From positions 310,001 to 374,000 of the forward strand of contig NZ_RWKI01000006.1 in the NCBI RefSeq assembly GCF_003984645.1: DNA of 64,000 bases, written 5' to 3'. Below, piece by piece: positions 55,476 through 64,000 of the stretch (positions within the stretch are counted from its first letter, which is position 1; each line of letters starts with the position of its first letter). This DNA comes from Variovorax sp. MHTC-1. GTDB lineage: Bacteria; Pseudomonadota; Gammaproteobacteria; Burkholderiales; Burkholderiaceae_C. Made by a program: the position numbers and the translations under genes. The notes under the pieces were generated by a model. It was not told where the DNA came from and searched no databases. It worked only from the letters and a program-made list of their open reading frames with translations.

Positions 55476-57643
55476 AGACCAACGATCAGATCACCGCAGT
55501 CTGGCCCGGCCGCCCCTACCCGCCCGGCGCCCACTGGGACGGCCAGGGCGTGAACTTCGCGCTCTTCTCCCAGCATGCGCAGAAGGTCGAGCTCTGCCTC
55601 TTCGACGAGAAGGGCCGCCACGAGCGGCTGCGCATTGCGATGCGCGAGCGCACCGACGACATCTGGCACTGCTACCTGCCGGAGGCGCGCCCGGGGCTGG
55701 CCTACGGCTACCGTGTGCACGGCCCCTACAAGCCCGAGGAGGGGCATCGCTTCAATCCCCACAAGCTGGTGCTCGACCCCTATGCCAAGGACACGATCGG
55801 GCAGCTGCGCTGGGGCGACGCGCTGTACGGCTACACCGTGGGGAGCAAGCGCGAGGATCTCTCCTTCGACCGCCGCGACAGCGCGCCGCTGATGCCCAAG
55901 GGGCGCGTGCTCGAGCCCGCATTCACCTGGGGCGACGACCGCCGCCCGCATATCTCGTGGCAGGACATGGTGATCTACGAGCTGCACGTGCGCGGCTTCA
56001 CGATGACCCATCCCGAAGTGCCGCCGCACCTGCGCGGCACCTTTGCGGCGCTCGGTTCCGCACCGGTGGTCGACTACCTGAAGCGCCTGGGCGTGACCAC
56101 GGTCGAGCTGCTGCCGGTGCACAGCTTCCTGAACGACCACCACCTGGCGGAGAAGGGGCTGCAGAACTACTGGGGCTACAACACCCTGGGCTACTTCGCG
56201 CCCGAGATGCGCTATTGCGCCTCGCTCAAGGTCAAGGAGTTCAAGACCATGGTGAAGACGCTGCACTCGGCAGGCATCGAGGTCATCCTCGACGTGGTCT
56301 ACAACCACAGCTGCGAAGGCAGCCATCTGGGGCCGACGCTGTCCATGCGCGGCGTCGACAACGCCTCCTATTACATCACCAACGCCGACAACCGGCGCTT
56401 CTACGACGACTTCACCGGCTGCGGCAACACGGTGAATCTCGAGCATCCGCGCGCGCTGCAGCTGGTGATGGACTCGCTGCGCTACTGGGTCGAGGAGATG
56501 CACGTGGACGGCTTCCGCTTCGACCTCGCCGCGGCGCTGGCGCGCGAATCCGGCAAGGTCGAGAACCTCGGCGGCTTCTTCGATGCGATCCGCCAGGACC
56601 CCACGCTCAACCGCGTGAAGCTGATCGCCGAACCCTGGGACCTCGGCCACGGTGGCTACCGGGTCGGCAACTTCCCCTACGGCTGGGCCGAGTGGAACGA
56701 CCGCTTCCGCGACGGCGTGCGCGGCTACTGGAAGGGCGACGACGGCGTGATGGGCGAGCTGGCGCAACGCCTCACGGGCTCGCAGGACCTGTACGGCTGG
56801 TCGGGCCGGCGGCCGCACGCCAGCATCAACTTCGTCACCGCGCACGACGGCTTCACCCTGCAGGACCTGGTCTCCTACAACGAGAAGCACAACCAGGCCA
56901 ACGGCGAGGACAACCGCGACGGCAACAACCACAACCTGTCCTGGAACTGCGGCGTCGAAGGGCCGAGCGACGACCCCGAGATCCTGGCGCTGCGCGAGCG
57001 GCAGAAGCGCAACCTCATCGCCACGCTGCTGCTGTCGCAGGGCGTGCCGATGATCCTGGCCGGCGACGAGCGCGGCCACACCCAGAACGGCAACAACAAC
57101 GTCTACTGCCAGGACAACGAAATGGCCTGGCTGGACTGGAATCCGACGCCGACAGGCGATGCGCTGTTCGCCTTCATGCGGCGCGTGATCGCGCTGCGGC
57201 GCGCGCACCCCTCCTTTCGCCGCCGCAATTTCTTCCACGGCAAGCCGCTGGAAGGCAGCTCGGTCAAGGACGTTTGCTGGCTCAAGCCGGACGGCCGCGA
57301 AATGACGCCGGAAGACTGGAACGATGCCAATGCGAGATGCTTCGCGATGCTGATCTCGGGCAACGGCATCACCGAGCGGGGACCGCGCGGCGAGGCGCTG
57401 CGCGACGACGACTTCCTGCTGCTCTTCAATGCCCACCACGACCAGATCGGGTTCACGCTGCCGGCCGCGGGCCACGGCAATTGGCACTTGCTCATCGACA
57501 CCGCGACACAGGCATTGCCGCCAGACAAGAGCAGCAGCCCCGAAGAAGAAGCCCCGGCCTGGCCCTCGCCGAGCTACCCGCTGCAAGGGCGGTCCTTCGT
57601 GCTGCTGAGCCGCGCATCGCGCGGTGCGGAAGATTCCGAATGA
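55472..57643 (+). CDS. glgX: Glycogen debranching enzyme GlgX
   Basis: A 723-aa GH13_11 isoamylase-type enzyme that removes short alpha-1,6 branches from glycogen. An N-terminal CBM48 (about 15-110) is followed by the catalytic barrel with DVVYNHSCEGSHLGPT, DGFRFDLAAALARE (nucleophile), LIAEPWDLG (acid/base) and NFVTAHDGFTLQDLVSYNEKHN-type region. It overlaps the membrane-protein gene and treZ by ATGA at both ends. It supplies linear maltodextrins for TreY. Confidence 0.95.
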   Translation: MKTNDQITAVWPGRPYPPGAHWDGQGVNFALFSQHAQKVELCLFDEKGRHERLRIAMRERTDDIWHCYLPEARPGLAYGYRVHGPYKPEEGHRFNPHKLVLDPYAKDTIGQLRWGDALYGYTVGSKREDLSFDRRDSAPLMPKGRVLEPAFTWGDDRRPHISWQDMVIYELHVRGFTMTHPEVPPHLRGTFAALGSAPVVDYLKRLGVTTVELLPVHSFLNDHHLAEKGLQNYWGYNTLGYFAPEMRYCASLKVKEFKTMVKTLHSAGIEVILDVVYNHSCEGSHLGPTLSMRGVDNASYYITNADNRRFYDDFTGCGNTVNLEHPRALQLVMDSLRYWVEEMHVDGFRFDLAAALARESGKVENLGGFFDAIRQDPTLNRVKLIAEPWDLGHGGYRVGNFPYGWAEWNDRFRDGVRGYWKGDDGVMGELAQRLTGSQDLYGWSGRRPHASINFVTAHDGFTLQDLVSYNEKHNQANGEDNRDGNNHNLSWNCGVEGPSDDPEILALRERQKRNLIATLLLSQGVPMILAGDERGHTQNGNNNVYCQDNEMAWLDWNPTPTGDALFAFMRRVIALRRAHPSFRRRNFFHGKPLEGSSVKDVCWLKPDGREMTPEDWNDANARCFAMLISGNGITERGPRGEALRDDDFLLLFNAHHDQIGFTLPAAGHGNWHLLIDTATQALPPDKSSSPEEEAPAWPSPSYPLQGRSFVLLSRASRGAEDSE

Positions 57644-59484
57644 AGCGCGTGCATGCCATGCCTTTCGGCGCCGGCGTGCTGCCTGGCGGCGGCGTGCGTT
57701 TCGCGCTGTGGGCGCCGGCCGTCGAACTCGTGATGCTGGAGCACGAGGCCGGCGCCGACGCGCGTGAACATCGCATGCTGCGCGACGCCGAAGGCTGGCA
57801 CCGTCTCGAGCTGGAGGAGGCGCTGCCCGGCGACAGCTACCGCTTCCGCTTGCCGGACGGCCTGCGCGTGCCGGACCCGGCCTCGCGCTTCAGCCCGGAG
57901 GATGTGCACGGTGCCAGCCGCATCGTCGACCCCGCGGCCTATGCATGGCAGCACCATGGCTGGCGGGGCCGCCCCTGGGAAGAAGCCGTGATCTACGAGC
58001 TGCACGTCGGCACCTTCACCGCCGAAGGCACTTTCGCAGCCGCGCGGCAACGCCTCCAGGCGCTGGCCGAGCTGGGCATCACCGCGGTCGAGCTGATGCC
58101 GCTGGCCGACTTTCCGGGACAGCGCAACTGGGGCTACGACGGCGTGCTGCAGTTCGCGCCCGATGCCGCCTATGGCACGCCCGACGAGCTCAAGGCGCTG
58201 GTCGACACCGCGCACGGGCTTGGCCTGATGGTGCTGATCGACGTGGTCTACAACCACTTCGGCCCCGAAGGCAACTACCTGCACGCCTACTGCCCGCAGT
58301 TCTTCAACCCCGCGCACCAGACGCCGTGGGGCGCGGCCATCAACTACGACGGCGAGGCTGCGCGCACGGTGCGCGACTTCTTCATCCACAACGCGCTCTA
58401 CTGGGTCGAGGAGTTCGGCTTCGACGGCCTGAGGATGGACGCGATCCACGCCATACGCGACGACTCCGGCAAGCACATCGTGCGCGAGATCTGCGAGGCG
58501 CTGCACGAGGGGCCGGGCCGCGAGCGGCAGCTGCACGTGGTGCTGGAGAACGATGCGAACCAAGCCTCGCTGCTCGAGCGCGATGCCCAAGGCGTTCCGC
58601 TCGCGGGCACGGCGCAATGGAACGACGACCTCCATCACGCGGCCCACGTGCTGATCACCGGCGAGGCCGACGGCTACTACACCGACTATGCGGACGCGCC
58701 GGTGGCGCGCTTCGGTCGCGCGCTGGCCGAGGGCTTCGTCTATCAGGGGCAGCCATCGGGTTTTCGCGAGGGCGAGCCGCGCGGCGAGCCCTCCACGCAC
58801 CTGCCGCTGGCCGCCTTCGTGTCCTACCTGCAAACCCACGACCAGGTCGGCAACCGCGCCTTTGGCGAGCGCATCCACATGCTGGGCGATGCGGCGATGC
58901 TGCGCGCGGCCACGGCCTGCGTGCTGCTGTCGCCGCATGTGCCGATGCTGTTCATGGGGGAGGAGTTCGCCGCGTCGACGCCGTTCCAGTATTTCTGCGA
59001 TTTCGGTCCCGAGCTCGCCGCCGCCGTGTCGCGCGGCCGGCGCGAGGAGTTCGGCCGCTTCGCAGCTTTTGCGGACGAGGCGGCGCGCGCGCGCATTCCC
59101 GATCCCAATGCCGAGACCAGCTTCACGGTCTCCAAGCTGCGCTGGGAGGAGCGTGACGTACCCCACCACAGCGCCCGCCTCGCCGAAGTGCGCGAACTGC
59201 TGGCTTTGCGGCGGCAACGCCTCGTCCCGCTGCTGGCGGGCCAGCGCGGCGCCGGCCGATTTCGCTGCGAAGGCGCGCTGCTGCATGTCGACTGGACGCT
59301 CGGATCCGGCGCAGCGCTGCACCTGCTCGCCAACTTCGGGCTCGAGGAGATGGCATGCGCGGCGCCGCCCGGCGACCTGCTCTGGTCCATCGGTGCGGCG
59401 CAGACCGAGAATGCCGCGTCGCTGAACCTCGCGCCCGGCGCGGTGCATGCAACGCTGGTGCAGAAAGAGGCCCGCCTTGCCTGA
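57640..59484 (+). CDS. treZ: Maltooligosyltrehalose trehalohydrolase
   Basis: A 614-aa GH13_10 enzyme releasing trehalose from maltooligosyltrehalose. The N-terminal CBM48-like domain (VRFALWAPAVELVML) is followed by the barrel with ELMPLADFPGQRNWGYDG, DVVYNHFGPEGNYL, DGLRMDAIHAIRD (nucleophile), VVLENDANQ (acid/base) and LQTHDQVGNRAFGER. It starts in an ATGA overlap with glgX and overlaps the start of the MalQ-TreY ORF by 8 bp (or 38 bp with the alternative start). Confidence 0.95.
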   Translation: MKRVHAMPFGAGVLPGGGVRFALWAPAVELVMLEHEAGADAREHRMLRDAEGWHRLELEEALPGDSYRFRLPDGLRVPDPASRFSPEDVHGASRIVDPAAYAWQHHGWRGRPWEEAVIYELHVGTFTAEGTFAAARQRLQALAELGITAVELMPLADFPGQRNWGYDGVLQFAPDAAYGTPDELKALVDTAHGLGLMVLIDVVYNHFGPEGNYLHAYCPQFFNPAHQTPWGAAINYDGEAARTVRDFFIHNALYWVEEFGFDGLRMDAIHAIRDDSGKHIVREICEALHEGPGRERQLHVVLENDANQASLLERDAQGVPLAGTAQWNDDLHHAAHVLITGEADGYYTDYADAPVARFGRALAEGFVYQGQPSGFREGEPRGEPSTHLPLAAFVSYLQTHDQVGNRAFGERIHMLGDAAMLRAATACVLLSPHVPMLFMGEEFAASTPFQYFCDFGPELAAAVSRGRREEFGRFAAFADEAARARIPDPNAETSFTVSKLRWEERDVPHHSARLAEVRELLALRRQRLVPLLAGQRGAGRFRCEGALLHVDWTLGSGAALHLLANFGLEEMACAAPPGDLLWSIGAAQTENAASLNLAPGAVHATLVQKEARLA

Positions 59485-62400
59485 AGCCGCGCGCGGCACG
59501 CTGGACGACGACGAAGCGCTGGCCCGCCTGTGTGCGCACTTCGGCATCGCCACTGGGTACGAGGACGTCTGGGGCACGCGCCGTGCGGTGCCGCGCGAAA
59601 GCCTGATCGCCCTGCTGGCGGAACTCGACGTTCGCATCGACGCCGCGACGACAGCCGACGACGCGCTCGCCGCGGCCCGCCGCGCCGCATGGACCCAAGC
59701 GCTGCCGCCGGTGCACGCGGTGCGCGCGGGGGCACCGGGCTGGCTGCTGCACTTGCGCCTTCCGGCAACGACCGGCCGGCTGCATTGGCAGCTGGACGAA
59801 GAAGGCGGCGCGCAGCACCACGGCGAGTTCGACGCCCGGTCGCTGCCGGAGCTCGCGCAGGCCGAGCATGGCGGTGTGCGCTGGTGTGAGCGCGAGCTCT
59901 CGTTCGCGCTGCCGCTGCCGGCCGGCTACCACCGCCTTCGCATCGAGGGCCTGGACAGCCCGGTCAGCGAGACGCTGATCGTGAGCGCCCCCGCGAACTG
60001 CTGGCGCCCGGCGGCATTGCAGGAAGGCGGCCGCATCTGGGGGCCGGCGGTGCAGCTGTATGCGCTGCGTTCTCCGCGCAACTGGGGCATCGGCGACTTC
60101 GGCGATCTCGCGCAGTTGGTCGCGCAGATGGCTGCGCGCGGCGCCGACATCGTCGGCCTCAACCCGCTGCACGCCCTGTTTCCGCACAACCCGGCGCATG
60201 CGAGTCCCTACAGCCCCTCCTCGCGGCGGCAGCTCAACGTGCTGTACATCGACGTCGAGGCGGTCGACAGCTTCGCCGATTGCGAAGCAGCCCGGCAGCT
60301 GGTGCACTCGATCGAGTTCCAGACCCGGCTGGCGCGCCTGCGCGAGGCGCCGCTGGTCGACTACGCGGGCGTGGCCGCGGCGAAGTTCGAGGTGCTGAAG
60401 CTGCTCTACGCGCACTTTCGCGAACAGCATCTGTCGGCCGATGGCAGCGCCGCGCGCGACGACGCGGGCCGCGCCTTCCTGGCCTTCGTGGCCGAAGGCG
60501 GCGATGCGTTGTATCGCCACGCGCTGTTCGAGACCTTGCAGGCCCACTTCCACGCAGCAGATCCGGCCGTCTGGGGCTGGCCGGCATGGCCCGAGGCCTT
60601 TCGCGATCCCGCCGGCCCCGAGGTCGCCGCCTTCGCGCAGCAGCATGCCGAGCGCGTGCGGTACCACCAGTACCTGCAATGGCTGGCCGATTGCCAGCTC
60701 GCGCGCGCCAACGCGTGCTGCAAGACGCTGGGGCTGGGCGTCGGGCTGTACCTCGACCTGGCGGTGTCGGTCGACCGCGCGGGCTCCGAGGTCTGGAGCG
60801 AACGCGCCTGCTTTGCCGCCGGCGCCAGCGTGGGCGCGCCGCCGGACGAGTTCAATCCCGGCGGCCAGGGCTGGGGCCTGCCGCCCCTCAGGCCGGACTG
60901 CCTGCGCGCCGACCGATACCGGCTCTTCATCGACACGCTGCGCGCCAACATGAAGAGCGCCGGCGCGCTGCGCATCGACCACGTGATGGGGCTGATGCGC
61001 CTGTTCTGGATAGCGCCCGGGCAAAGCGCCCGCGACGGCGCCTATGTGCACTACCCGCTCGACGAGCTGCTCGCGATCGTCGCGCTGGAGAGCCGGCGCA
61101 ACCGCTGCATGGTGATCGGCGAAGACCTAGGCACGGTGGCGCCGGAGGTGCGCGAGGCGCTGGCGCGCGTGGACGTGCTGTCCTACCGCGTGCTGTTCTT
61201 CGAACGCACGGAGGACGGCGCCTTCAAGCCCGCGGCCGACTATCCGCCCGACGCGCTGGCCGCGATCGGCACCCACGACCTGCCGACCCTGGCCGGATGG
61301 TGGAGCGGAGAGGACCTCCGGTTGCGGCTGCAGCTGGGCCTGTTTCCCGAGCTGTCGCTGTTCGAGAAGCAGCTCCTCGACCGCGCGCGGGAACGCGTGG
61401 GGCTGCTTCTGCAGCTCGAGCGCCTGGGTCTGCTGTCGGCAGAGGAAGTCGCCGAGGCCACCGGCCGCCCGACGCTGGCGCCGCGCACGGTGGAGGCGGT
61501 CCACGCCTTCCTCGCCGCCGCGCCCTCGGCGATCATGATGGTCCAGTTCGAGGACGCGCTCGGCATCACGGACCAGGTCAACCTGCCCGGCACCACCGCG
61601 GAGCAGCCGAACTGGCAGCGCAAGCTGCCGCTGGACCTGCAGGCGCTGGCGGCGAGCGACGAAGTCGCCGGCCTGTGCGCCGCCATGGCCGCATCGCGGC
61701 CGCGCCGCGCCCCCGGCATCGAGCGCCGCGGCAGCACCCGCACATCGGTGCCGCGCGCCACCTACCGGCTCCAGTTCCACAAGGGCTTCGGCTTCGACGA
61801 CGCCATCCGGGTCCTGCCCTACCTCGCCCGCCTGGGGGTGAGCCATATCTACTGCTCGCCGATCCAGCGCGCGCGCGCGGGCAGCATGCATGGCTACGAC
61901 GTCGTCGCGCACGACGAGGTCAACCCGGAGCTCGGCGGGCGCGAAGGCTTCGACCGCTTCGTCGCGGCCTTGCACGAACACGGCATGGGCCAGCTGCTGG
62001 ACCTGGTACCCAACCACATGGGCGTGATGGGTGCCGACAACGCATGGTGGATGGACGTGCTGGAGAACGGGCCCGCTTCGCTGTTCGCGCAGCATTTCGA
62101 CATCGACTGGCAGCCGCTCAATCCGGAGCTCGCGGGCAAGGTGCTGCTGCCGGTGCTGGGCGACCACTATGGCGACGTGCTTGCGGGCGGCGATCTGGTG
62201 CTGCGCTTCGACGACGAAGCCGGAAGCCTGGCGCTGCACTACTTCGAGCACCGCTTTCCGCTGGCGCCGGAAACCTATCCGCGCGTGCTCGCGGGCCTCG
62301 AGACGCAGGTCGACGACGCGGAGCTCGCGGCGCGCCTGGCCAGCACGGTGACCGCCTTCGGCCGGCTGCCGGGCCGCGATGCCGAGGATTCGATCGCCCG

Positions 62401-64000
62401 CGCCGAGCGCGCCCGCGACAAGGAACTGCTCAAGGCCGACCTGTCCGGTCTTGCCGCCCGCGATCCGGACGCGGCACGCGCGATCGCGGCGCGTGTGGCC
62501 GAGCTCAACCTGCCGGGCATGCGCGACGATCTGCATGCGCTGATCGAAGCCCAGGCCTGGCGGCTCGCCTACTGGCGCGTCGCCGCCGACGAGATCAACT
62601 ACCGCCGCTTCTTCGACATCAATTCGCTCGCCGGCCTGCGCATGGAACGCGACGAGGTGTTCGAGGCCACGCAGTCCTTCGCGCTCGACCTGGCCGCGTC
62701 CGGCCGCGTGGAAGGTTTGCGCATCGATCATCCGGACGGCCTCTACGATCCGGCGCGCTACTTCCGCCAGTTGCAGGAAGGCTATGCGCGGCGCGCGGGC
62801 CTGCTGCTCGCAGCGCCGGATGCGGCAGGCCGGCCCGCGCGCCCGCTCTACGTGGTGGCGGAGAAGATCGTCGCCGAAGGCGAGGAAGTGCCCGAAGACT
62901 GGCATGTGCACGGCACCACCGGCTACCGCTTCGCCAACGTGGCCAACGGCGTGTTCGTCGACACTGCCGCGGCCACGAAGTTCGAGAAGATCTGGCGTAA
63001 CTTCACCGGCGTCGAGAAGGACTTCGAAGCCCTGGCGCGCGACGGCAAGCGCGACATCATGCAGAGCGCCCTGGCCTCGGAGCTCACCATGCTGGCCACC
63101 GAATTGCTGCGCATCGCGCGCGCCGACCGGCGCACGCGCGACTACACCTTCAATGCGCTGCGCCGCGCACTCGGGGAGATCGCGGCCTGCCTGCCGGTGT
63201 ACCGCACCTACATCATCGAGGCGCCCTCAGCGCAGGACGAGCGCCTGATTGCCTGGGCCCGGCGCGAGGCGGAGCGCGGCAGCCAGGATGCCGATCTCAC
63301 GATCTTCGACTTCGTGCAGCAGACGCTGCTCGGCCGCGCGGTGCCCGGCGCCGATGCCGAGCTGCAGCAGCGCGCGCTGCGCCTGGCGATCCGTTTCCAG
63401 CAGTTCACCTCGCCGGTCACGGCCAAGGGCGTGGAGGACACCGCCTTCTATCGCTACTTTCCCCTCTGCTCGCTCAACGAGGTGGGCGGCGAGCCGGCGC
63501 GCTTCGGCCGCACCGTCGCCGAGTTCCACGAGGCCAGCGCCGATCGCGGCCGGCGCTGGCCGCACACGATGCTGGCCACCTCCACGCACGACAACAAGCG
63601 CTCCGAGGATGTGCGCTGCCGCATCGACGTGCTGTCCGAGATGCCGGCGGCCTGGCGCCTGGCGCTGCGTCGCTGGCGCGGCTTCACTCGGCCGGTGCGC
63701 AGGCGGCTGGAGGCCCGTGGCGCACCGGCCGGCGCGCCAACGGCGGCGGACGAGTACCTGCTCTACCAGACGCTGCTAGGCACCCTGCCGCCCGGCGGGC
63801 TGGACGACGCGGCGCGCGAGCCCTACGCCGAACGCATCGTGCGCTACATGCAGAAGGCGGCGCGCGAATCCAAGCTCAACACCCGCTGGACCTATCCCAA
63901 CGAAGGCTACGAGCATGCACTCGAAGGCTTCGCGCGCGCGCTGCTCAAGCCCGGCAAGGACAACCCACTTCTCGACGAACTGGGCGTCCTGGCGGCCAGG
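59477..64000 (+). CDS. MalQ-TreY fusion, 3' truncated by window edge
   Basis: A single open frame of at least 1508 codons fusing two enzymes. About residues 1-745 are 4-alpha-glucanotransferase MalQ, with SPRNWGIGDFGDLAQL, nucleophile D501 in LRIDHVMGL, acid/base E549 in IGEDLGTV and GTHDLPTLAGWW. From about residue 757 follows maltooligosyltrehalose synthase TreY, with ATYRLQFHKGFGFDDAI, SMHGYDVVAHDEVNPELGG, nucleophile D1084 in LRIDHPDGL, YVVAEKI and STHDNKRSEDVR. I found no stop or frame break across the junction at about 61700-61760. The start TTG 59477 has AAGAGG six bases upstream; an in-frame ATG at 59447 is the alternative. The C-terminus lies beyond the window. Confidence 0.9.
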   Translation, partial: MPEAARGTLDDDEALARLCAHFGIATGYEDVWGTRRAVPRESLIALLAELDVRIDAATTADDALAAARRAAWTQALPPVHAVRAGAPGWLLHLRLPATTGRLHWQLDEEGGAQHHGEFDARSLPELAQAEHGGVRWCERELSFALPLPAGYHRLRIEGLDSPVSETLIVSAPANCWRPAALQEGGRIWGPAVQLYALRSPRNWGIGDFGDLAQLVAQMAARGADIVGLNPLHALFPHNPAHASPYSPSSRRQLNVLYIDVEAVDSFADCEAARQLVHSIEFQTRLARLREAPLVDYAGVAAAKFEVLKLLYAHFREQHLSADGSAARDDAGRAFLAFVAEGGDALYRHALFETLQAHFHAADPAVWGWPAWPEAFRDPAGPEVAAFAQQHAERVRYHQYLQWLADCQLARANACCKTLGLGVGLYLDLAVSVDRAGSEVWSERACFAAGASVGAPPDEFNPGGQGWGLPPLRPDCLRADRYRLFIDTLRANMKSAGALRIDHVMGLMRLFWIAPGQSARDGAYVHYPLDELLAIVALESRRNRCMVIGEDLGTVAPEVREALARVDVLSYRVLFFERTEDGAFKPAADYPPDALAAIGTHDLPTLAGWWSGEDLRLRLQLGLFPELSLFEKQLLDRARERVGLLLQLERLGLLSAEEVAEATGRPTLAPRTVEAVHAFLAAAPSAIMMVQFEDALGITDQVNLPGTTAEQPNWQRKLPLDLQALAASDEVAGLCAAMAASRPRRAPGIERRGSTRTSVPRATYRLQFHKGFGFDDAIRVLPYLARLGVSHIYCSPIQRARAGSMHGYDVVAHDEVNPELGGREGFDRFVAALHEHGMGQLLDLVPNHMGVMGADNAWWMDVLENGPASLFAQHFDIDWQPLNPELAGKVLLPVLGDHYGDVLAGGDLVLRFDDEAGSLALHYFEHRFPLAPETYPRVLAGLETQVDDAELAARLASTVTAFGRLPGRDAEDSIARAERARDKELLKADLSGLAARDPDAARAIAARVAELNLPGMRDDLHALIEAQAWRLAYWRVAADEINYRRFFDINSLAGLRMERDEVFEATQSFALDLAASGRVEGLRIDHPDGLYDPARYFRQLQEGYARRAGLLLAAPDAAGRPARPLYVVAEKIVAEGEEVPEDWHVHGTTGYRFANVANGVFVDTAAATKFEKIWRNFTGVEKDFEALARDGKRDIMQSALASELTMLATELLRIARADRRTRDYTFNALRRALGEIAACLPVYRTYIIEAPSAQDERLIAWARREAERGSQDADLTIFDFVQQTLLGRAVPGADAELQQRALRLAIRFQQFTSPVTAKGVEDTAFYRYFPLCSLNEVGGEPARFGRTVAEFHEASADRGRRWPHTMLATSTHDNKRSEDVRCRIDVLSEMPAAWRLALRRWRGFTRPVRRRLEARGAPAGAPTAADEYLLYQTLLGTLPPGGLDDAAREPYAERIVRYMQKAARESKLNTRWTYPNEGYEHALEGFARALLKPGKDNPLLDELGVLAAR

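Noticed and set aside
59447..59476. ATG 59447 as start of the MalQ-TreY ORF
   Set aside because: It would add ten residues read out of frame within treZ and has no ribosome site as good as the AAGAGG before TTG 59477; not excluded.

Overview
The window is high-GC (roughly two-thirds G+C by eye) chromosomal DNA from a betaproteobacterium. Gene content and synteny point to the Burkholderiales, most likely Comamonadaceae and Variovorax-like. The pointers are a gspG-to-gspN/D/E/F type II secretion cluster, a cyanophycin synthetase pair with its DUF1854/ABC partners, a non-phosphorylative pentose pathway beside chvE, a GlgE/trehalose cluster, and short GC-rich dispersed repeats of the kind common in Comamonadaceae. 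I saw no rRNA, tRNA, CRISPR array, insertion sequence or prophage.

1-2700: the 3' end of coq7, a convergent osmC-like gene, an intergenic region that looks like a small-RNA gene with its own promoter, operator-like palindrome and terminator, then ilvA. 2700-14780: a type II secretion locus. A short gspC-like gene lies on the minus strand; gspG-H-I-J-K-L-M-N-D-E run on the plus strand. An oppositely oriented exported-protein gene splits gspE from gspF. 14788-18231: a cytosolic 5'-nucleotidase, an SbmA/YddA-type ABC protein and queC.

18269-26273: cyanophycin region. A minus-strand chain (ABC exporter, DUF1854 protein, tiny ORF) is joined by ATGA overlaps and diverges from two tandem cyanophycin synthetases. 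The first synthetase has lost the Mur-ligase P-loop and the last Mur lobe; the second is intact. 26443-28798: an exported protein with a Pro/Met/Thr-rich tail, then an 83-aa protein and a CYTH-CHAD protein downstream of a Pho-box-like element.

28809-44814: uptake and oxidation of pentoses. Two sugar ABC systems are interleaved (YtfQ, then ChvE-GguAB, then YtfRT-YjfF). The same minus-strand operon encodes sugar-acid dehydratase, 2-keto-3-deoxy-sugar-acid dehydratase and ketoglutarate semialdehyde dehydrogenase, giving 2-oxoglutarate. A GbpR-like LysR regulator, a sugar dehydrogenase and a lactonase flank it and complete the route. 44824-47121: an AraC regulator divergent from an NmrA-type oxidoreductase, and an 86-aa hypothetical.

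47303-64000 (window edge): glgB, glgE, treS-maltokinase fusion, a mechanosensitive-channel-like membrane protein, glgX, treZ, and a single ORF fusing MalQ to TreY that runs off the window. Together these encode both directions of a trehalose-glycogen cycle, with a membrane protein embedded in the operon.

The observations I consider most worth following are the candidate sRNA with its PhbF-like operator, the Pho box ahead of the CYTH-CHAD pair, the degenerate CphA partner, the interleaved transporters, the MalQ-TreY fusion, and dispersed repeats that have become coding N-termini.
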